Position numbers and translations under genes: made by a program. From contig WPDH01000123.1 in the NCBI GenBank assembly GCA_019137255.1, forward strand, positions 186,001 to 250,000: DNA of 64,000 nucleotides, written 5' to 3'. Below, piece after piece: positions 1-10,955 of this stretch. Source of the DNA: Corinectria fuckeliana. Lineage: Eukaryota > Ascomycota > Sordariomycetes > Hypocreales > Nectriaceae. The notes beneath the pieces were generated by a model, which searched no databases, was not told the origin of the DNA, and was given only the letters and a program-made list of their open reading frames with translations. Positions within the stretch are counted from its first letter, which is position 1. The number at the start of each line of letters is the position of its first letter.

Positions 1-2206
1 CAGCTACCCAGCCCTGACCTCTGTCCCTGACCTCTGTCCCTAAGTACAGGTCCAAGCAATGTAGTTGAATTCCTCATTAAAATGGTTCCCCGTCAAGGGA
101 CCCGGAGGTGATTTGTATGTGTCCCGTCAAGAGCCCGGAGGTGATTAGTATGAGGGTTCCCGACAAGAGCCCGAGAGGGAAGATGATTTGGATGGTGTTA
201 TCGAGCATGGACCGTGGACCGAGTAGCGTGTTGGTACTTAGCGAATAGAAATTCCCAAAGGCTCGAAGGTAGAGCCTTATTCTAGTTCAGGCGAGGTTAA
301 TTGTAAGTTTGTAACGAAGACCTCTTCTCAGAGAATGATTTGAATAGGGGTTTCAATGTATGAAAATGGGATTGCTAAACGTGACCAGTGATGAAGGTCT
401 CCCACACCTCCTGATATGGGCAGGCGTTCCCACAACAAAGATTGTGCCAGGCGACTGAGGGGTCGGAAACGATTATAGCATGGTAGTTTCCGACCAGAGT
501 ATGATTCAGACTGAGGGAGATTTCCATGATGAGATGCATTACACAAAATCGGTTGCTGTGAGGTCGCGCCAGACCTTGCCACAATTGTTGGCAGCGAAGG
601 AGTGTTGTCGGGAGAAGGGGTCAGCTCGACCGTCACCAGGTCTCATAGCAGAGTTTGGGCGGCTCCATTTCGAGGGACGTTGCCATGATGAAGTTCTTCC
701 ACCAGGGGATAGCTTTTCATAGGCATTTGCATGGTCATGAACTTTGTTTGAAAGTGAGAGCCTAGATATACATCAGTTACAATTGCTCGGCGATTTGGGG
801 GGAGAGGGCACCGACTGACAGCAGCTGCCAATGACACTGGCACTTTTAGAGGGTTCGATGTGAAGCACAACTCAATCCTACCGATGTGACGGATTTCGGC
901 TAAGATGAAGCTCTGTCGACATAGATGTGAAGGGAGCTTCGAGGAAAGAGATGGTGTCAAGTCGAAGTCAACTGGGATGGCCGAAGGCCAAATGATTTGT
1001 ATGAGGGCTCCCAAGCTGGGCCCGCAGGTGCCGGGCGCAACGGGTTCAAGCAGAAAGGACGGAAATCTGGAAAGGGTTCGGTGCTAGAAATCGAGAGCAG
1101 TAATGTCACTACTTACATCTTATGGAGCCAGTGGCCCACGCGGATCCTGTACCGGCCGGTCTGCCACCAGACCTTCGCGCTGTCGAATGCACAATCGACA
1201 GCGGCACCGACGCCGGCCCGGAGGACGGGGAGGAGGAAAGAGGAAATAAAAATAAGCATTTTAATGCCAAGGATGTGAAAATAGATAAAAAGAATATCCA
1301 AAAAAAATTGGGTAGGTATCCAAAGATGCGAAGCCAAAATTGGAGAAAAGAGAAGAGAAGAATCCGATCCAGACGCTGAACGAATGTTTCGATCCCCCTC
1401 TTGCTTCACTTCCTTCTGCCCCAGTCTCCTGCTCTGAACGGAAGGAAGTACATGTTCTTGGGATTGCGCGATCCATGCTGAACATGGAGTTGGGCAGGTG
1501 TCAACCAGTCCAGTAGAGGTAGCCTTCCGGATGAGGACCATGATGACAACCACTCTCTTGTAAAGAAAGTAGACCGTCTTCAAACCCTCCAGAGCTCCCC
1601 GGGCCTTCATGTATCAATGATGGGGGTCGAGTCTGCAACCACGTCTACGAGAGTATCAGGGTATCGGGACTGTTACAAGTAAATGGCATGGTAGACTGAA
1701 CAGCACAACTCTTACAGATAGTCAATGGGCCCATTCTTCAGCCCAAACAGCAGCGTTCTTGCTTCTTGCAGAGAACTCCGAAGGAAGAATTCACTTCACG
1801 CCAGCGCGATCCTTCCAAGCCTCATCCAACTAGGGACCTAGGTATGTAATTTATTTAGTGGCCATCCATTAAGTTGGCGCATCAAGCTCCGCAATTACAA
1901 ACACTGCCCCAAAGCTTAAGACCGAAGGAATATACATGCTATAAAGGTTCACTACGATTCCATATTTTCCAAGAGGCTAAATATGTTAGTATTTAAGTAG
2001 CCCAATTCCCTCTGTTCAAGGTAGCCCTGGACTCGTAAAACATCGTCTTCTACTTACTCAAGATTTCTGCCTACTCAAGTATTTACCACCCACCACATTA
2101 CTTGCCTTAATATCGATCAACTGGCATCAGCTACTACCACTACGAGCACCGGCTACCACCTTCACACCACTTATCGCCGTAAAGCATCAGAGCTGACGCG
2201 AAGACG
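1..2206. other. Intergenic/unassigned left edge
   Basis: No gene is firmly supported here. The first 200 bases hold short tandem repeats (listed separately). A minus-strand frame at 1610-1113 (165 codons) has hydrophobic stretches. It ends at a sequence resembling a 5' splice site (GTAAGTAG at 1116-1109), after which the frame at 1014-643 could be joined, but no family is recognisable. From about 2030 to 2200 the plus strand is rich in C, T and CA, as expected of a fungal transcription start and 5' leader for the open frame that starts at 2207. Confidence 0.5.
84..193. repeat. Degenerate ~35-bp tandem repeat, three copies
   Basis: Three successive copies share the pattern CCCGTCAAG-(A/G)G-CCCGGAGGTGATT-(T/A)-GTATG. 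They lie at about 84-119, 121-154 and 155-193, and the third is the most diverged. A fourth related fragment (GATTTGTATGAGGGCTCCC followed by GGGCCCGCAGGTG) appears near 993-1029. Just before, a 13-bp unit CCCTGACCTCTGT is duplicated head to tail at 12-24 and 25-37. It is not part of any recognisable gene. Confidence 0.7.
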
Positions 2207-2758
2207 ATGGATTCCTTGCATTGGGATACCTTTGGGCCATGCAACGAGGATTCGCTGGCCCTCGTCTCAGCCGATCCACATGACGAGCTTCCCAGTGCTG
2301 ACACGGGAGCCTGGCTGGAATGTCATGGCCATTGTTCCTGCTGCCACTATCAGGGTGGCTTGGCAGACTGGCACCCTGATGTCCAGTCCTGCCAGACTTG
2401 CGAAAGAAGACGGAGGGACATGGAAATCACGGCCTTCCCCGAGTTGGAAATCGTCTTTCCCGTTTCTATCACTCGGCCGGCGAAGAAGCTCCGTTGCTCA
2501 GAGGAGGTTTGGTCTTGCTTGACTGGAAAAGGGAAGCCACTACGCCCGACCCAAACAAGCCGCAATGCGTTGTGTGTTTTGCGGCAGGATCACATGTACG
2601 GGCCTCAGCAGGTGATCCTGGTTATTGAGAACCCTGGAAGCTGGCTTTGGGAGTCTCTCTCATCTCTGGTTATACAGGGGTTTCGGAAGGGGAAACCGGC
2701 ATTGGAAGGACTCTTTTGGGGAGGCCAATACGATAATGGACTAGATGAGCTAGATTAG
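2207..2758 (+). CDS. Hypothetical Cys-rich protein (183 aa)
   Basis: This is a single open frame of 183 residues that I do not recognise. Around residues 37-66 there is a cluster of Cys and His (CHGHCSCCH, then CQTC 16 residues later) that could bind zinc, followed by a basic patch (ERRRRD). The rest has no clear domain. Support for a real gene comes from the pyrimidine-rich leader upstream (about 2030-2200), an ATG immediately after it, and convergent placement with the MYND gene, whose stop lies 110 bp beyond. Two shorter overlapping frames exist, so the true frame or an undetected intron remains uncertain. It may be a lineage-specific orphan. Confidence 0.4.
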   Translation: MDSLHWDTFGPCNEDSLALVSADPHDELPSADTGAWLECHGHCSCCHYQGGLADWHPDVQSCQTCERRRRDMEITAFPELEIVFPVSITRPAKKLRCSEEVWSCLTGKGKPLRPTQTSRNALCVLRQDHMYGPQQVILVIENPGSWLWESLSSLVIQGFRKGKPALEGLFWGGQYDNGLDELD

Positions 2759-2868
2759 ATTCAGCGAATACACTTGCAGTGATGGTGAGCTATTTTGCGA
2801 CGTTCATGAGATGTCCTCAGAATCATGCCTGGTTGCCTGGCAGATTCGACTCAGTGTGTCCAACCCAT

Positions 2869-4112
2869 TCACCCCCAACGGATGCGTCGCACCCGCTGAG
2901 TCCAGGCCTTCTTTAGAGCCTCCGTGTTTCCCTTTAGAGCTGTCATCTCTTCATCCGTAAGCCAGACGTCCTTGTACTTTGCCACGCATTCCTCTGTCAT
3001 TGCGACACGCATGTCAAAACCATGATCAAAGTAAACTCTGCCAATCCCCTTCTGAGCGAGATCGCCTACGGCTTTCCGTAGGCCGACTTTGGCCTGAGCG
3101 ACCAGCTGCTCACGAGCAACTTTGAACTCAGAGTTGGACAGACGCATCATGTCCTTCGCAGTAGCGTTCTTGCTTGCCAAGTAGTCATCGATGCTGCCTC
3201 GTACACGTAGTATGATCCTTTCCCGAAGAGTCTTGACTGCCTGTTCAGGCCCGTCGTGTCTCAACTCAAGTTCCTCATAAATACGATTCTCATCATCCTC
3301 CACCTGAGGAAGTGTGAAGGTGTTCCAGTACGGTTCCGCTCTGTGCGTGATATATGTCTTCCACAGATATAGCTGCTCTTGGAAGCCGTACTGAGCGCCA
3401 GTGAGGTCGACCACAAATGCCTCACCAGTATTCTGCACAACCTGAAATACCTTGTGACTTGAATGGGAGGGAAACCCCAGAAGACGAACTTCCATAGCTG
3501 GATTTTTCATTGTAACGTCTGCAGCCTGGACTTGTTTGCAAATAGCTGAGTCTTCATTAGTCATGGTTTCTTGTTCCCATTCATACATTGTGTGTACTTA
3601 CGCTTGAGAAGCGCTTCTGTGAGAGTTGATCCAGTAACCAGCGGCTCATAACAGGTGTTTTTGAAGAGGAGTGCTCGTCTGGTGGCTTCATTGGCCGCGC
3701 TGGGAGGTAAATCGTCGTAAAACCGTCGGAACAGAGACGTGCCAGTCCAAGGGTTCCGTACGTTGCCCTTGCAAAGTGTGACGATGCCGAGTTCTTCCTG
3801 GACAAATGTGGTAGCGTCCGCAAACGTTGCGATCTGAAAGGCAGTCCAGATCTCGCCGAAGATGGACACGGCACGGGCTAGACTCTTGCGGGCGCGGCAA
3901 ATGGCCATGTGATCCGGCCAGTGCAGCTTTTGGCAAGTCTCAGAACAGTAGAACACCCGTAACTGGCCGACGTCGGTCACCTTGCAACCGCCACACCAGA
4001 GGGTTGAACCACTCTGACCACACTTGGCGCAGCTCTTGTTCCCAAAGACGGCTTCCTCGCTCAAGGTAGGACGGCCCGTTAGCGGGGCTGAACCCGAAGT
4101 GCCGAAGCTCAT
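2869..4112 (-). CDS. MYND-type zinc finger protein
   Basis: The model has two exons: 4112-3602 and 3545-2869, with a 56-bp intron (donor GTAAGTAC, acceptor CAG, TGACTAATG branch-like site), giving about 395 residues. The first Met of the open frame is at 4193, but I prefer the Met at 4112, which begins MSFGTSGS and places the finger near the N-terminus. Residues 28 to about 75 form a MYND finger: CAKC, then CGGC, then YCSETCQ, W and HxxxC. MYND fingers bind two zinc ions and mediate protein-protein contacts. The C-terminal 300 residues match no domain I know. Two further in-frame acceptors (AAG at 3530, CAG at 3518) are possible, so the start of exon 2 is not certain. Confidence 0.75.
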
Positions 4113-4193
4113 GATGAAGGCTTGGAGTCGCAGGCACTCATCCGTACAATGTAGGTTCTCGATGCGATGATGAAAATGTGCGAGTAGAGGCAC

Positions 4194-4884
4194 AGTTGCG
4201 ATGATGATGAAGGAAGTGAGGTTGGAAGAAAAAGAGACGAAGGATAGTTGCGACTATAACTAGGTGGGATGTTGTGATTCACTAGATCAGAGCCTGGAGT
4301 CGTCTTGTTTGGCTAGAAGTTGGCCGGTTTGTTATGGTGTTTGTGAAAGAAGTTTAGACAACGGACAATCCGACCCAACAAACGAAGTGAATTGAGGAAG
4401 TTGGAGGGAAGCAAAAAGTTAGATGACATGAAACGCCGACTGTATAGTGAACAATTCAGTTTTCTTCAAGGAAAAGAGGCAATCAGGCCGCGTCTGCAGT
4501 AAGAGTGCAAGGGAGGCGGGCAGTAGCATGAGTAACGCGGAGGGAAGCAGCAAAAAGGTGATGGAGTTGTTTGTTCGTTAGTACCAGATACATGCAGGAG
4601 TCCGTCCTGTCGCACACATCCACTGTGAGTTACAGCACGTTTGCACAAACTTCGTCGACAAGGGTTTGTCCCTTCTCTAGGGCGGCGTTGGTAGATTCGT
4701 CTTGCTTCCGCGGCTGGTTTTGCGCGTCCTTGATGGGGATGGCGACAATACACTGCGTCAATCGCCACGCCTTCTGTCTAGGCCATGATGGCGCGGGTAC
4801 AAGCAGCATTGACGTCCTCAACACCTACTTCTATGAAGAACCTAACAATAGCATCCCGACCGCGCAGTCAGCACGCTCCACGAT
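4194..4884. other. Intergenic
   Basis: This is the region upstream of the MYND gene (minus strand) and of the CorA-like remnant (plus strand). Short open frames overlap here on both strands (for example 4571-4945), but none shows a recognisable motif. It could include lost 5' exons of the CorA-like remnant. Confidence 0.4.
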
Positions 4885-5600
4885 ATGGAAGGACGCTTCA
4901 AGCTCGAGGGAATCACGAGTCACCTCAACCAAGTCTCTCAAATGATCAACACGGGCCTCTCCAGCGTCTTCTCATCCATCGCACTTAGCGAGAGGCTATT
5001 CATGGCTCACAAACACTTCTGCGAAAGAAACCAGTTTGGGGCTGCGGGGAGTTTGGTTGATGGCACCAACGGCATCCTGCACTATCTCTTAGACGCCTTC
5101 CATCCAGCAAGATTACCTCAACAGACACAATCTGAGGAAATATACAGCCGTGAAGTTCGTAAGTGCCAACATAGGTCGATAGGAAGTGGTCTAATTATGC
5201 CAGGTCTTCCACATTGTTACCCAGCAAGATGGTGCGACCAATCTCAAGGTACAGAATGTCGAATGACAGCTCTTCCATGAACACCATCACAATCCTCACG
5301 ATTATCTTCTTCCCTAGAACATTCACCGCGGGTAGTGTATCCTTTTGAGCTTTTTATGACATTCATGCGATCGATTATAGCAGACCGTCTTCTCAAGCGT
5401 CGCTTTCGGGGCTACTGACTCTGGTGCGGCGGAGACGACAGAGTATGTCATCAGTGTGGCGATTGCCTTGACCGTTTCTGTCATTGGATTTCTGGATTTG
5501 GTACCGGTGGCGACAGGTGAGCACGATCAAGCCTTCGAAAGGACATACTGCGTAAGGGCCAAAGACTGGTGATATTTGTGGTGCGTCTATTCTTAGCACC
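4885..5600 (+). pseudogene. Degenerate CorA-like membrane protein
   Basis: The 3' part of this region reads, in pieces, as the C-terminal membrane domain of fungal CorA-like (Mg2+ transporter-like) proteins. The pieces are VFHIVTQQDGATNLKVQ (about 5204-5260), then NDSSSMNTITILTIIFFP (about 5258-5320), then a hydrophobic segment VISVAIALTVSVIGFLDL after a possible intron (GTATCC at about 5347 to TAG/CAG near 5384-5387). Pieces one and two are in different frames, offset by one nucleotide at about 5252-5258, with no intron to explain it. The upstream frame (4885-5160) also does not splice in phase to piece one. The characteristic YGMN/GMN motif is not seen. I read this as a decayed copy; a sequencing error or a missed gene model is possible. 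Confidence 0.45.
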
Positions 5601-5681
5601 AGAAGCTCGTCTAGCATTGTTGCGTTCTAAATCATTCTAAGAATTTCGCGTTAATGTCAAATTGATTCCTAGCCAGCTAGC

Positions 5682-6649
5682 TCAAGAAGTCGATGGTTTT
5701 GGTACCCCAACCGTCTTCAAGATCTCGACCGGCCCTAATTCTAACCACTTCTCAGCCTTCGCCGCGTCAGACATCCAAACCACCCCGAGCATCCCAGCAG
5801 CATTGGCCTCGGCGCCATGAAGCCCTGCGGCCCGTCTCGGGATCACCATCATCCCTCTCCGGTCGAACAAGACATTGTGTGGCGGGGCTCTGTTATCGTT
5901 GCTCAGTGACTGACCTAGGGTTATCTCGGTCTGCTCGAATAGCTCGAGGTAAATACTCTGCAGCTCTTCAGGGCCGGGCATCCCCCGATCGTAGACCCGG
6001 ACGAAGGCTTGGTAAGGCAAATCTTGAGCCTGGGCGATAACATCCCGCCAAACGTCGAACGACTTCTCTGCGTGGGGGATTATTTGCATGTGTTTGTGGA
6101 ATCTACTGCAACCAGATTCCACACCGCAGTTGAAAAAGGCCATGTACTCGCCCTCGAGTGATGAGATGACGGCGTGGGCTGCCCTGAAGTCGTCGACATC
6201 CATTGGTTCGTATTGACGGCGGTGTCCGTCTTGTGTGAGGAGCAAAAAGTGCGGTCGAAACGCGCCGAACATGTTGAATGTGAGGATATGAGTAGTGCCG
6301 ATCTTCTCTATCTCGAATCCTGCGACGTTGATGTCACTCCCCGCGATGGGATTTGGTGAGCTGTTTCCTGCTAATGGAGCAGACGGGACATTGGGCTTGT
6401 TCTTCAACGCGTTGGTTATTTGAAACTCGAACTAGATCGGCATTCGTCGCCGTAGTTAGTATCTTCGAATGAACGAAGTGCAGCCGCCTCAAGGTTCCTG
6501 GTTACCTTTATGCCCCCGTCCTGGTGCAATCTGATTTGGGGATTTGGATCGTAGAAGATAACTCTATCACGAACGAGCTGGTCGAAATGCAGCAAAATCC
6601 TAGCCTCGTCAAGAGCCACAGCATCACTACTTAGAGATGTATTGGTCAT
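5682..6649 (-). CDS. APA2: Ap4A phosphorylase / ATP adenylyltransferase (Apa1/Apa2 family)
   Basis: The two exons are 6649-6506 and 6431-5682. The 74-bp intron has donor GTAACC, branch ACTAAC and acceptor TAG, phase 0, giving 297 residues, near the usual 300-330. Splicing creates GGIKFEFQITNALKNKP, the expected start of the Apa core. The family signature is seen at H160-K-H162-M-Q164 within SGCSRFHKHMQIIPH; the first His of the HxHxQ motif is the nucleotidyl-accepting residue in homologues. Later blocks include APPHNVLFD and a region ending in GLHGAEANAAGMLGVVW. The enzyme family degrades diadenosine tetraphosphate with phosphate to ATP and ADP, in the cytosol and nucleus. The gene is divergent from COX11 over about 735 bp. 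The APA1/APA2 distinction cannot be made from this sequence. Confidence 0.85.
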
Positions 6650-7384
6650 GGCTGCTGTTTCTCTTATCTTTTGCGGGAGTTTTGTCAGTGTCTTTCGACA
6701 GAGAGTGCACTACGCGCGCAAACGTATTTATACTGAGGCGGGGTGCGTCAGAGGAGGATCCTCAAATCGACTTGGATCTGTCAGTATGACCGCTACACCA
6801 AAAGGCAAGGCACCTTGCTCTTGGGCAGGTCATATCTGTCATAATAGGTGGTCACCCACCAACAGGATCCAATCCTAATGATTGACTAGCAGGGATCACA
6901 TCACAGTCAGCCTACAGAAAGTCTTCGATATTGATGATGCGATAACATCGCTGCGATACGTAAGACTCACCGAGATCTACTTGGTAATACCTAAGACCTG
7001 GGTTTGCGACTGTCTCCAGCATAGGGAAGCACTCATGCTCAGATAGCAACAGTCAATAATAGTACTGCCACACTACCTTAATTAGGGTGGGCTGCATTGG
7101 CGGGAGGCATTTCGAAGGCAAAAAAAAGACAGGGAGAGAGTTAGGAAACCGATTCACCACTTGTCCAACAAGACGCGGAAGCTCTTAGTTCAAGATATAT
7201 TGTATTTTTCAACGAACTCAAGAAGGCTGTAGGGTATCTCCCTCGGCCGTGATGTACCCCACCGAAAGTCGGGAAGCGTAGATGCCGTGCCCCGACGTCA
7301 CCAGAAATCTCTAGAAATCGTCTGACGCCAAAGCTTCCAACATCTCTCCACCAAAAGCGCCCGAACGACGGGCCCAATTCAACG
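6650..7384. promoter_or_regulatory. Divergent promoter region between APA2 and COX11
   Basis: These 735 bp separate two genes transcribed away from each other, so both promoters must lie here. No specific binding site is clear enough to name. A minus-strand open frame at 7554-7141 overlaps the start of COX11 and is judged a shadow. Confidence 0.5.
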
Positions 7385-8327
7385 ATGAACGCCGCGCCTC
7401 GGATTGCGCGAAGCTCTATGCGGGCCGGCTCTTCACCATGGGCCTGCTTCTTCTGCCAGAAAGCGCGCCCGCGCCCGCAGCAGACCCGCATCAACCTCAG
7501 CCGAAAGGCCTCGAGCTCGTCGCCCAGAGGCTCCCAACAGAAGAGGGACTTCACGCCGACGATGGACCAGATTCGAGCCCACTACCGTCTGAAGAACCGT
7601 TCGGTAGCGTACGAGCGCTCGAGTCTCTCCCGGTGACCATGTCTGACGCCGCTTAGGTACTACACTCTTAGCACCATTCTCGGATTTGTCGCTCTCACAT
7701 ACGGCTCCGTCCCGCTCTATAAGATGGTATGCGCTGCTTCTCCGGGACTCCCAGCTCTCAGGCTAACTCATGTGAAGATCTGTCAAACCACAGGCTGGGG
7801 CGGCCAGCCCGTGCGAGCCCACGGCCCCGGCAGCGACGACGCCGATCTCGCGAGCCGACTCGTGCCCGTCAAAGACGCCAAGCGCATCAAAGTCACATTC
7901 AACGCCTCCACCTCCGACGTTCTGCCATGGAAGTTCTCTCCCCAGCAGCGCGAGGTGCGTGTGCTCCCCGGCGAGACCGCGTTGGCCTTCTACACGGCGA
8001 CGAACACGAGCGACACGGATATCATTGGCGTGGCGACGTACAGCGTGACCCCCGCCCAGTGCGCCCCCTACTTCAGCAAGATCCAGTGCTTCTGCTTCGA
8101 GGAGCAGCGGCTCAATGCGGGAGAGACGGTCGATATGCCTGTATTCTTCTACCTGGACCCCGACTTGTTGAACGACTTGAACATGAAGGGCGTGGAGACT
8201 GTGACCTTGAGTTATACCTTCTTCAGTGAGTGGCCCTAGCTGCGAGAGACACAATTGGCATCGCTAACAATGAGCAGAAGCGAGGTATGACAACAACGGA
8301 CGGTTCCAACGGCCGGCTGCGACGTAG
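7385..8327 (+). CDS. COX11: Cytochrome c oxidase assembly protein Cox11
   Basis: The four exons are 7385-7608, 7657-7726, 7778-8225 and 8278-8327 (introns of 48, 51 and 52 bp), giving 263 residues. The first junction restores KNRSVAYYTLSTILG and the second SVPLYKM-ICQTTGWGG, both strongly conserved in Cox11. An Arg/Ser-rich N-terminus fits a mitochondrial presequence. One membrane helix spans about residues 77-95, followed by the intermembrane-space copper domain. The CFCF copper-binding motif is at residues 202-205 in KIQCFCFEEQRL, and the C-terminus ends in ARYDNNGRFQRPAAT. Cox11 delivers copper to the CuB site of Cox1. The last exon is only 50 bp and is easily missed by gene finders. Identification is firm. 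Confidence 0.95.
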
Positions 8328-8961
8328 TTGGCCAGAGGTGGACAGGACGAAGTGATGTGTACGATACGCCCTCCTCTTATTTATCTTGTATATCGCGCTA
8401 GGCGCCTCGGTCGGCAAAATAGAGTGTCCTTGGATATCCATGAAGCAAAAGGCTGCCAACAAGCCCTCTACTCCTTATTTTTATGAGGATGATGGTTGCT
8501 GCGGCCGTAACTCTGCAGCTTCCATAACGGCACTAGGCAGATGGACTTGATGGCGAAGTTTTCAAGATCGCAATGTTTTTCTCTGAGCTCGCAGCGTATG
8601 GACGCCAATGAGAAACTACAGAAAACTAACGTGTGCACAAAAAGAACCAATAGATAGACAATTGCACTCTTCAAGAGTATTTGAACGATTCGATACCTAC
8701 TTCCATCATCCTCTCTCTCAACTCATGTCCCTGTCGAAGCGGGGCAGCCCCTTAGGCCTACTTGCTGATTCATCGCCCGACTCAGGGGTCTGGAGCTCGT
8801 GGCGCGGTGGCCCGAGTCACGTGCAGTCCCACCACGCACACTTTCGTCTAAATTTCACCCACAACATCTCCTTCTCCCGAAATTTTCTGTCCGTCCAACC
8901 CGCTTCATCACCCAACGCCCAACGCCGAAGAACCATATTCGTCGCCCAACTAACCGTCAAA
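8328..8961. other. Intergenic COX11-RPL26
   Basis: These 634 bp hold the COX11 3' flank and the RPL26 promoter. The last 100 bases before the RPL26 start are C/T/A-rich (CCCACAACATCTCC, CCCAACGCCCAACGCC), as is usual for leaders of highly expressed fungal genes. An E-box is described separately. Confidence 0.6.
8816..8824. promoter_or_regulatory. CACGTG E-box upstream of RPL26
   Basis: The sequence GTCACGTGC contains a perfect palindromic CACGTG about 140 bp upstream of the L26 start codon. Cbf1-type bHLH factors bind (T/G)CACGTG in front of ribosomal protein genes in several ascomycetes. The use here is inferred from position only. Confidence 0.35.
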
Positions 8962-9538
8962 ATGGTCAAGGTCAGCACCCGTAAGTCGACCTCCCGCGCG
9001 ACAGCGAGATCATTTCATTTGCTCTCGCCAGCATCCACCCCTTTCCTCGCAATGCGCTGACTCGTTTCCTGCAGAGGTTTCGTCCTCGCGACGCAAGAGC
9101 CGTGCCGCTCACTTCAAGGCTCCCTCCGACCGCCGTCGTGTCATCATGAGCGCCCCGCTCAGCAAGGAGCTCCGTGAAAAGTACAACGTAAGGCGCCCTG
9201 CTTCAACCCCCCCGGGAAGAAAACCTCTCCACGACGGCACGCTGACCGAATTGAAACAGGTCCGCAGCATCCCCATCCGCAAGGACGACGAGGTCACCAT
9301 TGTCCGTGGCACCAACAAGGGCCGTGAGGGCAAGGTCATCTCCGTGTACCGTCTCAAGTACGTGATCCACGTCGAGCGCATCACCCGCGACAAGGCCTCC
9401 GGCCAGAGCGTCCCTCTGGGCCTCCACCCCTCCAACGTCGTCATCACCAAGCTCAAGCTTGACAAGGACCGTGAGGACATTCTGGCCCGCTCCAAGGTTG
9501 GCCGCGAGCTCAGCGCCAACAACAAGGTCACCGCTTAA
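8962..9538 (+). CDS. RPL26: 60S ribosomal protein L26 (uL24)
   Basis: The three exons are 8962-8980, 9075-9187 and 9260-9538 (introns of 94 and 72 bp), giving 136 residues. The first exon codes only MVKVST plus one base, a common layout of fungal ribosomal protein genes. The spliced product contains SRRKSRAAHFKAPSDRRR, then the KOW motif (KDDEVTIVRGTNKGREGKV) around residues 50-70, and HPSNVVITKLKLDKDR. It is typical L26 in length and order. The protein binds 5.8S/25S rRNA near the polypeptide exit tunnel. Codon use is strongly biased to C-ending codons, consistent with high expression. Identification is firm. Confidence 0.97.
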
Positions 9539-10243
9539 GCGATGGCTCTTGCACACAACGGAAAAAAAAAACGACGAACCTCCCTCTCCCGAGGACGAAT
9601 TCTTTCTTACGCAACACCATGGGCAAAGGTTGATGAGGAATGGGCATATACTCCGGCGTTTTGCGATACCAACGTCCTTTTCGGCGCGGTACGGGTCTAC
9701 AGCAGGGTAGATGAATTGAGAATTCCAGGGTTCTCAATGGCCATTTCACTCAACCGGTGAAATGCTCCATGGGAGGTTTATCCCGAAGTCTTGCCTGCTC
9801 CACCCACGAGTTCCATCGTGACCCTTCACCGGTGGCTCGCGTCAAGCACGCTGCTGCTCCGTTGTAAACACTGCTAACCAACCATGACCCACTTGACGAT
9901 GTCGTAAACACTCTGCAATATCATCACACTTGAACAGGTACACGTCTCTCAAAGGTACGTCGGTAAACAAACCACACCCACCGCTAGAATATCCGCGTCA
10001 GCCACTTAGTCCATGGTTTTCGAGGTATATGACTGGCGAAGAACGAACCCGGTAGGACCAATTACTATCATGATGGTCTTACTCTCGCCCGAAGATTTTC
10101 TCCGATTCCTCATGAGGTTGGAAATTTGATGGTGAGGAACATGCCGTAATTAGACAAATACGTACTGTCGCACTTTCTCCCTCCCCTTCTCTGTCCGTGC
10201 CATTTGCCTCCATCCCCAGCAGTAGACTCAGGAGTCAGCTATT

Positions 10244-10275
10244 CCATCGCACCATCGCACCATCGCACCATCGCA
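10244..10275. repeat. CCATCGCA x4 microsatellite
   Basis: Four perfect head-to-tail copies of the octamer CCATCGCA occur in the intergenic region downstream of RPL26. Confidence 0.9.
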
Positions 10276-10732
10276 TGCCTTCGTCGTCTGTTGAGCGCCT
10301 AAGTAACCAGTCTGATCTGTCGCATCTATTTGCCATTTGACAGTAGACTCAGGCCTGTGCGCAACCCGTACTGCTGCTCAATTCGTTAGAAAATGTCAAG
10401 AATGCAAGTCACTACAGAAGGAAACAAGAGGGTTTTTTTTAAACTTTTTTTTTGCTTTTGTTGTTTTTATCTAGAGTGCCTTTTTTTTTTTGCTTTTGGT
10501 ATCAAGGTATACAATATCCGTACAAGAAGTCCAATGCATCATGTTCCGTCCCCGTTCATTCTCGGAGAATGATCCGTGGTCTCAAGATGCCGTGCATTGA
10601 TATAATCCTATTTCGACGTCTGTCCATGTCCGTTATTACGATAAGTATATTTTCGCACTTCGATAATTGTTTGGCTTTGACGCCTAAAACCCGAGTCCGT
10701 TGTCCAGGTCGGAGAGTAGACGATGATGCTTT

Positions 10733-10850
10733 GCGAAAAGTCAAGGGAAGATGACGTCCCTCAACATGGCGAGGTGCGAAAAGTCGAAGGGAGATGTTGT
10801 CTCTCGAATGGGGATGTGCGAAATGTGAAAGCAGAATGCATGCGAGCAGA
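10733..10850. repeat. Imperfect 42/43-bp tandem repeat, three copies
   Basis: Three copies begin with GCGAAA(A/T)GT at 10733, 10776 and 10818. Each continues with a variant of (C/G)-AAGGGAAGATG...CCTC, so the spacing is 43 and 42 bp. Copies one and two are the most alike. The array lies 105-220 bp past the stop codon of the minus-strand 1090-residue gene, so it is probably in its 3' UTR or just beyond. Confidence 0.75.
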
Positions 10851-10955
10851 TAATACATGCGGATGTACACATTGAATTCGTAAGTATAACAGTGAGTCGA
10901 GTGCTCCTCAATGAGCACCTGAGTACGCCATCAGTCAGTGTCGATGGAGCGACCC

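Larger units (their letters stand above)
9539..10955. other. Intergenic between RPL26 and the 1090-aa gene
   Basis: About 1.4 kb lies between convergent genes, with no coding signal. It contains the CCATCGCA repeat, T-rich tracts (10433-10449 and 10481-10490), a 13-bp direct repeat CAGTAGACTCAGG at 10220-10232 and 10341-10353, and the 42-bp tandem repeat near the minus-strand gene's 3' end. Confidence 0.6.

Noticed and set aside
1084..1116. 33-bp intron GTAAGT...TAG in the left-edge frame
   Set aside because: It is shorter than usual fungal introns (about 45 bp or more). A longer version ending CCAG is kept only as a weak possibility.
5252..5258. GTACAG as a possible intron in the CorA-like remnant
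   Set aside because: It is six bases long, far below any spliceable size. A frameshift is the better explanation.
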